A stretch of DNA of 64,000 nt from Lysinibacillus sp. OF-1 (GTDB lineage: Bacteria > Bacillota > Bacilli > Bacillales_A > Planococcaceae). The translations under genes and the position numbers were made by a program. The notes under the pieces were generated by a model that was not told the origin of the DNA, ran no database searches, and saw only the letters and a list, made by a program, of their open reading frames with translations. The DNA is taken from contig NZ_CP102798.1 of NCBI RefSeq assembly GCF_028356935.1, positions 1,240,001 through 1,304,000 on the forward strand. Reading direction: 5' to 3'. Positions within the stretch are counted from its first letter, which is position 1. Every line of letters begins with the position of its first letter. Of this stretch, positions 27,257-35,680 are shown piece by piece.

Positions 27257-27763
27257 ATGGTAGAATTACAGACAGAAAGAATAAGATTAATTCCTTTAAA
27301 CGCCAAGTATCTAAAATTACTAATAGAGCATGAGAAACAAATGGCCAAGCAGTTGTCATTAAGTATGGGTGAGGGGCGTTTAGATTGTGAGCTTAAACAA
27401 GCATTGTATTTTAGACTTTCCAAAGTCGTAGAAGATGAGCAAAACTATCTTTGGCATACGAACTGGTTACTTGTGTTAAAAGAGAAAAATTGTGCTGTTG
27501 GTGGCATAATGCTAAAAGGTATGCCAAATGACCAAGAGGAAGTTGTGATTGGGTATTATACTTTTCCTCCTTATCAGGGGCAGGGCTATATGACAGAATC
27601 AATCATAGCTCTTCAAAACTGGTTACTTCATCAGCTAAATGTAAAATACGTTATTGCAGATACCGAAAAAGATAATGTGGCATCCCATCGAGTTTTAGAA
27701 AAAGCAGGAGCTACCTTGTATAAAGAAACAAACTCCCTCTATTTTTGGAGATTCCAACTTTAA
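27257..27763 (+). CDS. GNAT-family N-acetyltransferase
   Basis: 168-aa acetyltransferase of the Acetyltransf_3 group. The N-terminus LQTERIRLIPLNAKYL, the acetyl-CoA loop region YYTFPPYQGQGYMTESIIAL and the DNVASHRVLEKAGA segment near the end are typical. Substrate unknown. ATG 27257 has AGGAG 6 bases upstream. It has its own terminator and is not part of the conserved yqk order, so it is an accessory gene. Confidence 0.88.
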   Translation: MVELQTERIRLIPLNAKYLKLLIEHEKQMAKQLSLSMGEGRLDCELKQALYFRLSKVVEDEQNYLWHTNWLLVLKEKNCAVGGIMLKGMPNDQEEVVIGYYTFPPYQGQGYMTESIIALQNWLLHQLNVKYVIADTEKDNVASHRVLEKAGATLYKETNSLYFWRFQL

Positions 27764-27776
27764 AATAAATGACTGA

Positions 27777-27812
27777 GACAAAAGGCTATAATAGAGCCTT
27801 TTGTCTTTATTT
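27777..27812 (+). terminator. Rho-independent terminator of GNAT gene
   Basis: GACAAAAGGCT pairs with AGCCTTTTGTC (11 bp) around a 7-base loop, followed by TTTATTTT. A near copy lies at 28178-28216. Confidence 0.88.
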
Positions 27813-27844
27813 TGGTGAAAAATGGTAATGTCACAAAGAATATT

Positions 27845-28127
27845 TTTTAGCAAGGCGAGTAGTTCCGTTCCGCCAGCGTCCTTTTCAGGGGGCGTCCGAT
27901 GATCTGCTTCCCTCACTTACGTTCGCTCCAGGGTCTTCTCTGTGACGCTGGCTCCACTCCACATTAACCATTCTGTAAAAGTGTCAGTAGCAGTAGTGAA
28001 TAAAATATTTCTATTTTTAGAGAGTGGAGACGCGATTAATCACCACTACCATCAATAAAGTAGTGAACACCTTCATTTTATTTGTGAAACCTTTGTAAAA
28101 AAGAGAACTCTTTTGTAGAGCGGCAAA
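27845..28127 (-). repeat. Interspersed repeat, copy B
   Basis: Reverse-complement partner of 24049-24372. The GC-rich core is at about 27858-27969 (GCCAGCG/CGCTGGC ends kept, terminal repeat partly decayed) and the AT-rich arm at 27970-28127. It lies between two similar terminator hairpins. No gene can be supported in the 420 bases from 27764 to 28186. Confidence 0.75.
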
Positions 28128-28177
28128 CCTTTTTTTACTTTAAATTCTATGGATATTTTGTTATTCAACACAATGAA

Positions 28178-28216
28178 GACAAAAGGCTACGGTAATGCCT
28201 TTTGTCTTTTATTTTT
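28178..28216 (+). terminator. Terminator-like hairpin, near duplicate of 27777-27812
   Basis: GACAAAAGGC pairs with GCCTTTTGTC and is followed by TTTTATTTTT on the plus strand, where no gene precedes it. It overlaps the last codons and stop of the minus-strand VanZ-like gene. Confidence 0.65.
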
Positions 28217-28666
28217 AAGTATTTTTCTCAGTGCAACAACGATACTCACAAAAACAATGGCTCCAGCTGTATCAACCAAGACATCTTGGAAGCTCATTGT
28301 GCGACCTGGTGTAAAGCTTTGACGAAATTCGTCAATGATAGCAATTGTAGCTGTTCCTGCAATGGCAATACTTGCTGCAAAACGTCTTTTTCCCCAAGCA
28401 AAATACAGACCAAGTGCAATGCATCCAAACCCAATAAAATGTGTCAATTTACGAATTAAAAACTCTACAAATGGAAAATAACCACGTTCTTCAACGGAAA
28501 CGATGGTTCCCCAATAGGGAATTTTTAAAACAGATAGTTGTTTTTCAAAAGGTTTATTGGCAAGTAGATCTTCTAATTCTGGTAGGATACTCTGTTGCTC
28601 ATAGGTCATACTAGAGGAGATTACTAATATGACAAGACAGATGATGAAGACCAGCCATTTTTTCAT
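28187..28666 (-). CDS. VanZ family membrane protein
   Basis: 159-aa protein with four hydrophobic segments (about residues 5-20, 75-95, 100-118 and 130-150). The VanZ signature is present: VEFLIRKLTHFIGFGCIALG and IIDEFRQSFTPGRTMSFQDV followed by DTAGAIVF. VanZ domain proteins occur in glycopeptide resistance clusters but most, like this one, are stand-alone of unknown role. It overlaps the upstream aldo/keto reductase by 4 bases (ATGA), so they are coupled. The final residues (KRQKALP) are encoded by a terminator-like hairpin. Confidence 0.85.
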   Translation of the reverse strand: MKKWLVFIICLVILVISSSMTYEQQSILPELEDLLANKPFEKQLSVLKIPYWGTIVSVEERGYFPFVEFLIRKLTHFIGFGCIALGLYFAWGKRRFAASIAIAGTATIAIIDEFRQSFTPGRTMSFQDVLVDTAGAIVFVSIVVALRKILKNKRQKALP

Positions 28667-29562
28667 CGGTGTTCTTGATACTGCTCATTTTTAGTCAGTT
28701 TATTGGCTGCATTAAAATCTGTGATTACGTTGATTTTTTCATAGGCAGCTAGCGTTTGAGCTAGCTGTTGTTGTGAGCTTGCCCCAATTACCGTTGAAGC
28801 GATCGTAGGCTCTTTCAAATTAAAGGCGATGGCCAGCGCATGTAAATCATCATATTGTAAAGCTAAGTCTGTTAACGATGCTGTTAATTCCTCTGTCGTA
28901 TAGCCGTTAAAACCATTGACCTGTTGTAGACGTTGTTGCCAGCTATTTGTTAATAAGCCTTTTGCCACTGTGCCACGTGTTACAACAGATGCACCTTGAT
29001 TTGCAATAAACTCAAACCATTCTTCAGGGCGACGATCTAGAGCACTGTATTGCATCATAACGCTTTTAGCTGAGCTTGCAGGTAAAAATCGCTGCAATAC
29101 ATTTGGACGAATAGAAGAAATGCCATATTCACGAATGAGCCCTTCTTTTTTAAGTCCTTCAAATGTGTCAATAATTCCATCCCAATCATCTTCGATTGTG
29201 CCGCCATGTAATTGATAGACATCAATATAGTCTGTACCTAGTCGTCGTAAGCTAGCATGGGCAGCTTCTTGAATATAGTCTGGGGATGCGTCCCAATGCC
29301 AACCATCGACGCCTTCTGTCCAACGGTTTCCTACCTTTGTTGCTAGGATGACATCATGACGACGTTTACCTAACGTTGTACCAATGATTTCTTCGTTTGC
29401 ACCAAAATCATATAAATCCGCTGTGTCGATATAATTAATCCCGGCATCTAATGCCATATCGACAATGGCAGCTGCTTGCTTTTTATCTGTCGAAAGAGAC
29501 ATGCCTCCTAAACTAATCTCTGAAATAAACAATTCACTTATGCCAAGCTGTCTTTTTTTCAT
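28663..29562 (-). CDS. yqkF: Aldo/keto reductase YqkF-like
   Basis: 299-aa NADPH-dependent oxidoreductase of the aldo/keto reductase barrel family. Starts KKRQLGISELFISEISLGGM; the catalytic Asp and Tyr are in INYIDTADLYDFGANEEIIG, the Lys in VILATKVGNRW and the His in DVYQLHGG. The C-terminal cofactor region is STVIGASSQQQL. ATG 29562 has AAGGAGG 8 bases upstream; the longer frame has none. Position between yqkE and nudF matches B. subtilis yqkF. Substrate unknown. Confidence 0.88.
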   Translation of the reverse strand: MKKRQLGISELFISEISLGGMSLSTDKKQAAAIVDMALDAGINYIDTADLYDFGANEEIIGTTLGKRRHDVILATKVGNRWTEGVDGWHWDASPDYIQEAAHASLRRLGTDYIDVYQLHGGTIEDDWDGIIDTFEGLKKEGLIREYGISSIRPNVLQRFLPASSAKSVMMQYSALDRRPEEWFEFIANQGASVVTRGTVAKGLLTNSWQQRLQQVNGFNGYTTEELTASLTDLALQYDDLHALAIAFNLKEPTIASTVIGASSQQQLAQTLAAYEKINVITDFNAANKLTKNEQYQEHR

Positions 29563-29638
29563 ATGATCGTCCTCCTTCGATTTCTCTACTTGTAATGGTA
29601 CAATGAACATATCTGAAGAACAAGCGAGGTTATCGTCA

Positions 29639-30196
29639 GTGAAAAAGTTTGAGGAAAAAACAACGACAACAACACCAATCTATGATGGAAGAATAATAAA
29701 ACTACAAATTGATGAGGTAACTTTACCAAATGGACAGGTTGCGAAACGTGAAATCATAAAGCATCCCGGTGCCGTAGCAGTTATTGCCGTTACGGACGAG
29801 GGGAAACTAGTGTTGGTAGAACAATATCGTAAAGCGCTTGAACGTTCAATCATTGAAATTCCGGCAGGGAAGCTGGAACCTGGTGAGGAGCCAGTGGTGA
29901 CAGCACGTCGTGAATTAGAGGAAGAGACAGGCTATGGAGCGCATAAACTGACTTTTTTACAAACATTTGCAACATCACCAGGCTTTGCGGATGAAGTTAT
30001 TCATTTGTTTGTAGCGAGGGAATTATATACAATAGATAATAAAGCAGATTTAGATGAGGATGAATTTGTCGAATTATTAGAAGTTTCGTTGGAAGAAGCA
30101 CAAATAATGGTGGCAGATCAGCGTATATATGATGCTAAAACGGCATTTGCAGTACTCTGGCTGGCTGCCAATTTAGAAAATAATCTTTTAGCATAA
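29639..30196 (+). CDS. nudF: ADP-ribose pyrophosphatase (NUDIX hydrolase) NudF
   Basis: 185-aa enzyme that hydrolyses ADP-ribose to AMP and ribose phosphate. The Nudix box is GKLEPGEEP then RRELEEETGY, and ATSPGFADEVIHLFVA is characteristic of the ADP-ribose pyrophosphatase branch. I chose GTG 29639 since it gives MKKFEEKT, matching the known family N-terminus and length, with GAGG 9 bases upstream; ATG 29603 would add 12 residues. Divergent from yqkF and the first of the nudF-membrane protein-fur series. Confidence 0.92.
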   Translation: MKKFEEKTTTTTPIYDGRIIKLQIDEVTLPNGQVAKREIIKHPGAVAVIAVTDEGKLVLVEQYRKALERSIIEIPAGKLEPGEEPVVTARRELEEETGYGAHKLTFLQTFATSPGFADEVIHLFVARELYTIDNKADLDEDEFVELLEVSLEEAQIMVADQRIYDAKTAFAVLWLAANLENNLLA

Positions 30197-30249
30197 TAGA
30201 GACGGACGAGCATAAGCTGTACAAACCTTGATAGAAAAGGAGCATGTTT

Positions 30250-30762
30250 ATGTCTCGTACGGTGTCTATTTTTTATCACGCTTCCATCATTGCAGTAAGT
30301 TTTGTTTGCGGCGTTATTTTCTTTCATATTATTGGTGGACCGAAAGCGGAACCATTTATATTATTTATAGAGCCTCGTTTAGCAGATGGGGACAGGCACT
30401 CCATTTTTCGTTTAGTACTGCCTGTCACTATTTCTATAGGTCTTGTATTATTACTAGCAACACATAGCGTATTAAAAGTTTTAGTGCGTGTGACAGTAGC
30501 CATACGTGCCACTTTTTTTGGCTTTAGTTCTGTTTTTTTATTACAAAAACTTGAAGCTTTTTGGCTTTATACGATTTGGTGGTTTCCATTTCAGCTCATC
30601 TATTGTATATTGTTGCTAGTCCTATGCAATTTACTTGTACCCGCTTGGTCCAAGCGAAAAATCGGGAAACAAGTATCTGGTCGAACAATTTTGTTGAATT
30701 TTATCGCATTTTTCATCATAATAGTTGCTGAGTTTATTATTATTGCTTATGTGTTAAAATGA
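30250..30762 (+). CDS. Membrane protein at the spoIIM position (possible divergent SpoIIM)
   Basis: 170-aa integral membrane protein with five hydrophobic segments (about residues 8-28, 56-76, 85-105, 112-135 and 145-168) and almost no soluble part. It lies between nudF and fur, where B. subtilis has spoIIM, whose product is part of the septal peptidoglycan-degrading DMP complex during engulfment. The pattern VSFVCGVIF and the segment FGFSSVFLLQK are weakly SpoIIM-like, but it is shorter than the ~210-aa family and I cannot confirm homology. ATG 30250 is chosen because AGGAG lies 7 bases upstream. Confidence 0.5.
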   Translation: MSRTVSIFYHASIIAVSFVCGVIFFHIIGGPKAEPFILFIEPRLADGDRHSIFRLVLPVTISIGLVLLLATHSVLKVLVRVTVAIRATFFGFSSVFLLQKLEAFWLYTIWWFPFQLIYCILLLVLCNLLVPAWSKRKIGKQVSGRTILLNFIAFFIIIVAEFIIIAYVLK

Positions 30763-30829
30763 AGGATTGAATGGACAGAAATTGTGATCAGATAAAAAAT
30801 AGAAGCATGTTAGAAATCTATTCACTATC

Positions 30830-30859
30830 TTGTAATAGGATTTACTCCTTTGGTATAAT
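30830..30859 (+). promoter_or_regulatory. Candidate promoter of fur
   Basis: TTGTAA (30830-30835), an 18-base spacer and an extended -10 TGGTATAAT (TATAAT at 30854-30859), 25 bases before the fur start. Confidence 0.6.
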
Positions 30860-30883
30860 GGAAAGAGTTTAGGGGGGCGTCAC

Positions 30884-31348
30884 ATGGAGAGCCGAATTGA
30901 TCGTATAAAAAAACAGCTGCATAGTGCTAGTTACAAGCTGACGCCGCAGCGAGAAGCGACAGTTGCTGTCTTGCTTGAGCACGAAGAGGACCACCTAAGT
31001 GCTGAGGATGTTTATCTTTTAGTAAAAGAAAAAGCACCAGAGATTGGTCTAGCTACTGTTTATAGAACGTTAGAATTATTAACTGAGCTCAAAATTGTCG
31101 ACAAAATCAACTTTGGCGATGGCGTATCGCGCTATGACCTACGCCAAGAGGGAGCTGCCCATTTCCACCATCATCTTGTTTGTATCGAATGTGGTGCTGT
31201 TGATGAAATTCAAGAAGATTTACTTGAAGATGTGGAAGCCGTTGTTGAAAAACGTTGGAACTTTATTATAAAAGATCACCGACTAACTTTCCACGGCATA
31301 TGCTGGCGCTGTCATGATAAAAACGACGAATCGAATGAAGAAAAATAA
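30884..31348 (+). CDS. fur: Ferric uptake regulator Fur
   Basis: 154-aa metalloregulator: winged helix (residues about 15-85, KLTPQREATVAVL and GLATVYRTLELL) and a dimerisation/metal domain with HFHHHLVC. Two CxxC pairs (CIEC and CWRC) bind the structural zinc. Fur represses iron uptake when Fe(II) is available. Its identity among Fur/PerR/Zur paralogues is supported by its place between the spoIIM position and xerD, as B. subtilis fur. ATG 30884 has AGGGGGG upstream. Followed by a terminator. Confidence 0.92.
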   Translation: MESRIDRIKKQLHSASYKLTPQREATVAVLLEHEEDHLSAEDVYLLVKEKAPEIGLATVYRTLELLTELKIVDKINFGDGVSRYDLRQEGAAHFHHHLVCIECGAVDEIQEDLLEDVEAVVEKRWNFIIKDHRLTFHGICWRCHDKNDESNEEK

Positions 31349-31349
31349 C

Positions 31350-31398
31350 AAAAAGCTGTCTGTTTTAATCTTAAGTATAGATTGAATCGGGCAGTTTT
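31350..31398 (+). terminator. Rho-independent terminator of fur
   Basis: AAAGCTGTCTG...AATCT pairs with AGATT...GGGCAG (some G-U pairs), followed by TTTTTTGTTTTTTT. Confidence 0.8.
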
Positions 31399-31418
31399 TT
31401 GTTTTTTTGAGGCAGCAA

Positions 31419-31511
31419 ATGTTTTTGTTCCGAAAGCGAAGTGTAAGAACAGAAGTCTCCTCGGACGAGCTTAATGAAAGAGTTATTAATAACTTGGACA
31501 CATTTAAGTAG
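31419..31511 (+). CDS. Possible 30-aa peptide
   Basis: A small frame, MFLFRKRSVRTEVSSDELNE then RVINNLDTFK, is preceded by GAGG 6 bases before ATG 31419. The basic start followed by an acidic helix recalls the first part of YaaL/DUF2508 proteins, so it may be a truncated gene. It lies in the ~285-base gap between fur and xerD, where B. subtilis has yqzK; there is no similarity to that. Coding status is uncertain. Confidence 0.3.
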   Translation: MFLFRKRSVRTEVSSDELNERVINNLDTFK

Positions 31512-31633
31512 AGTGGCCTTGGATTAATTATAATGTAACGATAATATGGTTGGATTATGTCGAATAGAGGGGGCTTTAGCACATTTCTTAAGGCCATGAT
31601 AAAATAGAGAATAATTGACAGTGAGGGGGCGTT

Positions 31634-32539
31634 ATGATGAATGAATTTCAATATGCAGTAGAGGACTATATCCATTTTATTCAGGTGGAAAGGCAGTTAT
31701 CTGTTAATACATTAGCATCCTATCGCCGTGATTTAGAAAGCTATGTGCATTTTTTGCAGGAAGCAGAGGGGATGGCTGATTTTAGCCGTGTGGAACGAAC
31801 AACTATTTTACGGCATTTAGAGCAATTGCGAGCACAGGGGAAGACAAGCCGTACCGTTGCCCGTCATATTTCTTCTATCCGGAGTTTCCATCAATTTTTA
31901 CTGCGAGAAAAGCGTGCAGAAACAGATCCAACTGTTCATTTAGAAATGCCAACTATTGAGCAAAAGCTACCGAATATCCTATCTATCGAAGAAATCGAAG
32001 CGTTACTAACAGCTCCGAATCGAAGTAAGCCACAAGGTATACGTGATCTTGCCATGCTAGAGTTACTATATGGATCTGGCATGCGCATCAGTGAGCTCAT
32101 TGCACTGGATTTAGCCGATATTCATTTAACGATGGGCTTTGTCCGTGTCTTTGGGAAGGGTGGGAAGGAACGAATTATTCCACTTGGCAAAAATGCCCTT
32201 TCGGCGATTAATGCCTATTTAAACGGTGCTCGTGGTCAGTTGCAAGGAAAGCACCCAAAAACAGATGCGTTTTTTATTAATCAAAGAGGGAAACGTTTAA
32301 CAAGGCAGGGTTGTTGGAAATTAATGAAGGAGCATGCTTTAAAGGCAGGCATCCAACATGAATTAACCCCACATACATTGCGTCATTCCTTTGCTACTCA
32401 TTTGGTCGAAAATGGCGCTGATTTACGAGCGGTGCAGGAAATGCTTGGTCATGCAGATATTTCTACAACGCAGATTTATACACATATTAGTAAAACAAGA
32501 TTATCTGAGGTCTATAAGCAATTCCATCCACGTGCTTAA
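31634..32539 (+). CDS. xerD: Site-specific tyrosine recombinase XerD
   Basis: 301-aa recombinase that with XerC resolves chromosome dimers at dif. It has the N-terminal SAM-like core-binding domain (about 1-90, VERQLSVNTLASYRRDLESY) and the catalytic domain with Arg151 in GSGMRISE, the HxxR of HTLRHSFATHL (Arg250), His in LGHADISTTQ and nucleophile Tyr282 in QIYTHI. Position downstream of fur and upstream of deoB matches ripX/xerD of B. subtilis. Start is ATG 31634 or 31637; GAGGGGG fits the second slightly better. Confidence 0.96.
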   Translation: MMNEFQYAVEDYIHFIQVERQLSVNTLASYRRDLESYVHFLQEAEGMADFSRVERTTILRHLEQLRAQGKTSRTVARHISSIRSFHQFLLREKRAETDPTVHLEMPTIEQKLPNILSIEEIEALLTAPNRSKPQGIRDLAMLELLYGSGMRISELIALDLADIHLTMGFVRVFGKGGKERIIPLGKNALSAINAYLNGARGQLQGKHPKTDAFFINQRGKRLTRQGCWKLMKEHALKAGIQHELTPHTLRHSFATHLVENGADLRAVQEMLGHADISTTQIYTHISKTRLSEVYKQFHPRA

Positions 32540-32640
32540 AACTCTTCAATAAGTAAAAATTATATTTTAGTCGGATGTCTGACCTTTATTTTTCGCATTT
32601 TTTTGGTAAAATAGAGTCATGAGATTAGGAGGCAACCATT

Positions 32641-33822
32641 ATGAATAAACCGTTTAACAAAATCCATGTTGTTGTCATGGACTCAGTAGGTATAGGTGAA
32701 GCGCCAGACGCAGCAAATTTTGGTGATGTTGGTGCACATACATTAGGACATATCGCTGAAAAAATGAATGGGCTTACAATGCCAGTGATGGAGTCCTTTG
32801 GTTTAGCAAATATTGAATCATTGCAAGGTATGCACGCGGCTACAGAGCCAAAAGCATACTACGGTAAAATGCAAGAAGCATCTGTCGGCAAAGACACGAT
32901 GACAGGCCATTGGGAAATCATGGGGTTAAATATCGATAAACCATTTAAGGTGTATCCAGAAGGATTTCCAGCGGAGCTTATTGCTGAGTTAGAGCAACGT
33001 ACAGGTCGTAAAGTACTGTGCAATCAACCAGCAAGCGGTACACAAGTGATTGAAGATTTCGGTAAGGAACATATGGAAACAGGTGCGATTATTGTTTATA
33101 CATCAGCCGATCCTGTTTTACAGATTGCTGCTCACGAGGAAATCATTCCATTAGAAGAATTATATAAAATTTGCGAAATGGCGCGTGAATTAACATTACA
33201 GCCTGAATATTTAGTAGGACGTGTCATTGCAAGACCATTTGTTGGTACGCCAGGCAACTTCACACGTACTGCCAATCGACATGACTACGCATTGAAGCCA
33301 TTTGGTCGTACAACAATGAATGTTTTAAAGGACGCAGGATTAGATGTCATTGCCATTGGAAAAATCTCAGATATATTCAATGGTGAAGGTGTCACTGATT
33401 CGGTACGCACAAAAAATAATATGGATGGTATGGATCAATTTGCAGAGGTTGTCCGCCGTGATTTTCGTGGGATGAGCTTCTTAAATTTAGTGGACTTTGA
33501 CGCCAACTTTGGTCATCGTCGTGATCCATTAGGCTATGGACAGGCACTACAAGAATTTGATGCACGCCTACCAGAAATTACAGAAGCGATGTCAGAGGAT
33601 GATTTATTAATCATTACTGCCGATCACGGAAATGATCCAACCTTCCATGGGACAGATCATACACGTGAATATGTACCGTTAATTGTCTATTCACCACGTT
33701 TCAATGGTGGAGCAGAACTAGCTTTGCGTGAAACTTTTGCGGATATTGCAGCGACAGTTGCTGAAAACTTTAATGTAGAAGCACCACCATTCGGCAAAAG
33801 TTTCTTACATGATTTGAAATAA
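32641..33822 (+). CDS. deoB: Phosphopentomutase DeoB
   Basis: 393-aa alkaline-phosphatase-fold mutase converting (deoxy)ribose 1-phosphate to the 5-phosphate in nucleoside salvage. [14 protein letters not shown] binds the first metal; the phosphorylated Thr is in [28 protein letters not shown] and [20 protein letters not shown] complete the two-metal site. ATG 32641 has AGGAGG 8 bases upstream and an extended -10 (TGGTAAAAT) near 32606. Cotranscribed with pdp, which makes its substrate. Confidence 0.97.
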   Translation: MNKPFNKIHVVVMDSVGIGEAPDAANFGDVGAHTLGHIAEKMNGLTMPVMESFGLANIESLQGMHAATEPKAYYGKMQEASVGKDTMTGHWEIMGLNIDKPFKVYPEGFPAELIAELEQRTGRKVLCNQPASGTQVIEDFGKEHMETGAIIVYTSADPVLQIAAHEEIIPLEELYKICEMARELTLQPEYLVGRVIARPFVGTPGNFTRTANRHDYALKPFGRTTMNVLKDAGLDVIAIGKISDIFNGEGVTDSVRTKNNMDGMDQFAEVVRRDFRGMSFLNLVDFDANFGHRRDPLGYGQALQEFDARLPEITEAMSEDDLLIITADHGNDPTFHGTDHTREYVPLIVYSPRFNGGAELALRETFADIAATVAENFNVEAPPFGKSFLHDLK

Positions 33823-33835
33823 GGGGGTTTTTCGT

Positions 33836-35086
33836 ATGAATATGGTTCAATTGTTTGAAAAGAAAAAACAAGGAATAGAGCTATCTCAAGCTGAAATTCA
33901 GTATTTTGTTGAAGGCTATACGACGGGTTCCATTCCAGATTATCAAGCAAGTTCACTTTTAATGGCCATACGCTTACTAGGTATGTCTGATGATGAAACA
34001 TTTTATTTAACAAAGGCCATGATCGAATCAGGGGATGTTATTGATTTAACGTCTATTGATGGCTTTAAAATCGATAAACATTCTACAGGAGGAGTTGGTG
34101 ACAAGGTCACACTTGTTGTCACACCAATTATCGCTTCTTTAGGAATCCCTGTGGCGAAATTTAGCGGTAAGGGTTTAGGCATTACAGGTGGAACAATCGA
34201 TAAACTTGAATCCATTGAAGGCTTCAAAACAGAGCTTTCATCACAGGAGTTTATTGACAATGTCAATCAGCATAAAATTGCAGTTGCCGGACAAACAGGG
34301 AATCTTGTACCAGCCGACAAAAAATTATATGCATTACGTGATGTGACAGGTACTGTCGATTCTATTCCATTAATCGCTGCGTCGATTATGAGTAAAAAAA
34401 TTGCAAGTGGCGCAGACGGTATTGTACTTGACGTAAAATGCGGCTCAGGTGCGTTTATGAAGACGCAAGAAGAAGCGCAGATTTTAGCGGATACAATGAC
34501 GGCCATTGGAGAAAAACTTGGGCGTAAAGTTGTCGCACATATTAGTGATATGGATAATCCTTTAGGAAAAATGATTGGCAATAAACTTGAAGTTGTAGAG
34601 GCGTATGCCTTATTAAGTGGACGCTTGGAAGAAACGCATGAAGATTTGTTGGATGAATGTATTGTTATTTCTTCCTTAATGTACCAAGTTGCCGCTGGCG
34701 TGAATGAAGCGGAAGCGACCGCTGCGGTTAAGCGCGTGCTTGCTGATGGTTCTGCTGCTGCAAAATTTGAGGAGTTCATTGTTGCACAAGGTGGTGTAGT
34801 TTCTGATATTGTCCAAAATGAAACCGCTCATAAAGTAGCGGTGACAGCTGTTGCAGAGGGCACTGTGGAAACCATTAATGCCTTATTAGTAGGTGAAGCG
34901 AGTGTCAGTCTAGGTGCTGGACGATTAACGAAGGAATCGGTACTTGATTATGATGCAGGCATCCAGCTGATTGCTAAAAAAGGTGACCATGTCAATCATG
35001 GCGACACGATTGCTTATTTATATGCCAATCAACCAATTGTTGAAGAGACAATCAATAAAATACAGCAAGCATATACAATTGCATAA
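33836..35086 (+). CDS. pdp: Pyrimidine-nucleoside phosphorylase
   Basis: 416-aa phosphorylase cleaving uridine, thymidine or deoxyuridine to base and pentose 1-phosphate. The signature GYTTGSIPDYQASSLLMAI, KHSTGGVGDK (phosphate binding), SGKGLGITGGTIDKLE and the C-terminal PYNP_C domain (LGAGRLTKES) are present. It is slightly shorter than the usual ~433 aa. It is 13 bases behind deoB with AAGGGGG before ATG 33836. In B. subtilis pupG follows deoB at this site, so a pyrimidine enzyme has taken the place of a purine one. Confidence 0.95.
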   Translation: MNMVQLFEKKKQGIELSQAEIQYFVEGYTTGSIPDYQASSLLMAIRLLGMSDDETFYLTKAMIESGDVIDLTSIDGFKIDKHSTGGVGDKVTLVVTPIIASLGIPVAKFSGKGLGITGGTIDKLESIEGFKTELSSQEFIDNVNQHKIAVAGQTGNLVPADKKLYALRDVTGTVDSIPLIAASIMSKKIASGADGIVLDVKCGSGAFMKTQEEAQILADTMTAIGEKLGRKVVAHISDMDNPLGKMIGNKLEVVEAYALLSGRLEETHEDLLDECIVISSLMYQVAAGVNEAEATAAVKRVLADGSAAAKFEEFIVAQGGVVSDIVQNETAHKVAVTAVAEGTVETINALLVGEASVSLGAGRLTKESVLDYDAGIQLIAKKGDHVNHGDTIAYLYANQPIVEETINKIQQAYTIA

Positions 35087-35095
35087 AGATTCGTT

Positions 35096-35134
35096 AGCGA
35101 GGGCTCTCACTTTAAGTGAGCTCTCGCTTTTTTT
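35096..35134 (+). terminator. Rho-independent terminator of deoB-pdp
   Basis: AGCGAG and the adjoining CTCAC on the left arm pair with GTGAG and CTCGCT on the right, followed by seven T. Confidence 0.85.
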
Positions 35135-35326
35135 GCGTTCTAAGGATCGTTAAACTTTAGCTAGCAATGGCGTTTAGAAAATGTAGATTTATCCCATACT
35201 GCACTTAACCTAAAAAGCTATAAGTATGTCGATTAGACACTATTTCGGAAGACTTTGCACTAGTTCTGTCAGCCGCAAGGATTCATTGCATTGAATGTGG
35301 AATTGCACGAGGAGGAGGCGATGTTC

Positions 35327-35680
35327 ATGCATTATCAATTAGAAATGGTCACAAGAGAGACTGTCGTTATACGTTTGTTTGGGGAGCTCGATCACCATGC
35401 AGTAGAACAAATTCGAGCGAAAATTTCTACAGCAATTTTTCAAGGCACTGTGACGACCATCATTTGGAACTTAGAAGGGCTTTCCTTTATGGATAGTTCA
35501 GGCGTTGGCTTAGTGCTTGGTCGAATGCGTGAGTTAGAAGCAGTTGCTGGGCGAACTATTTTATTGAATCCATCGCCAACAATGCGAAAAGTATTTCAAT
35601 TTTCAGGATTAGGGCCATGGATGATGGATGCAACAGAGGAACAAGCGATTGATCGCGTAAGGGGGATTGTAAATGGATAA
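35327..35680 (+). CDS. spoIIAA: Anti-sigma-F factor antagonist SpoIIAA
   Basis: 117-aa STAS-domain protein. Dephosphorylated SpoIIAA pulls SpoIIAB off sigma-F in the forespore; the regulatory Ser is in LSFMDSSGVGLVLGR. VIRLFGELDHHAVEQIR is the typical first strand-helix. ATG 35327 is chosen because GGAGG lies 8 bases upstream; ATG 35321 is only 2 bases from it. It overlaps spoIIAB by 8 bases. First gene of the spoIIA operon; dacF, which precedes it in B. subtilis, is absent here. Confidence 0.95.
   Translation: MHYQLEMVTRETVVIRLFGELDHHAVEQIRAKISTAIFQGTVTTIIWNLEGLSFMDSSGVGLVLGRMRELEAVAGRTILLNPSPTMRKVFQFSGLGPWMMDATEEQAIDRVRGIVNG

Noticed and set aside
28187-28666. VanZ-like gene as evidence of glycopeptide resistance
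   Set aside because: No vanA/H/X genes are nearby; stand-alone VanZ-domain proteins are common in Firmicutes.
30228-30467. Alternative frame overlapping the SpoIIM-position gene
   Set aside because: No ribosome binding site; the overlapping frame gives a coherent membrane protein with a proper start.
35277-35300. AGGATT...ATTGAAT as a sigma-H promoter for the spoIIA operon
   Set aside because: Both boxes look right but the spacing is about 6 bases where sigma-H needs 11-12. I could not place a better pair.
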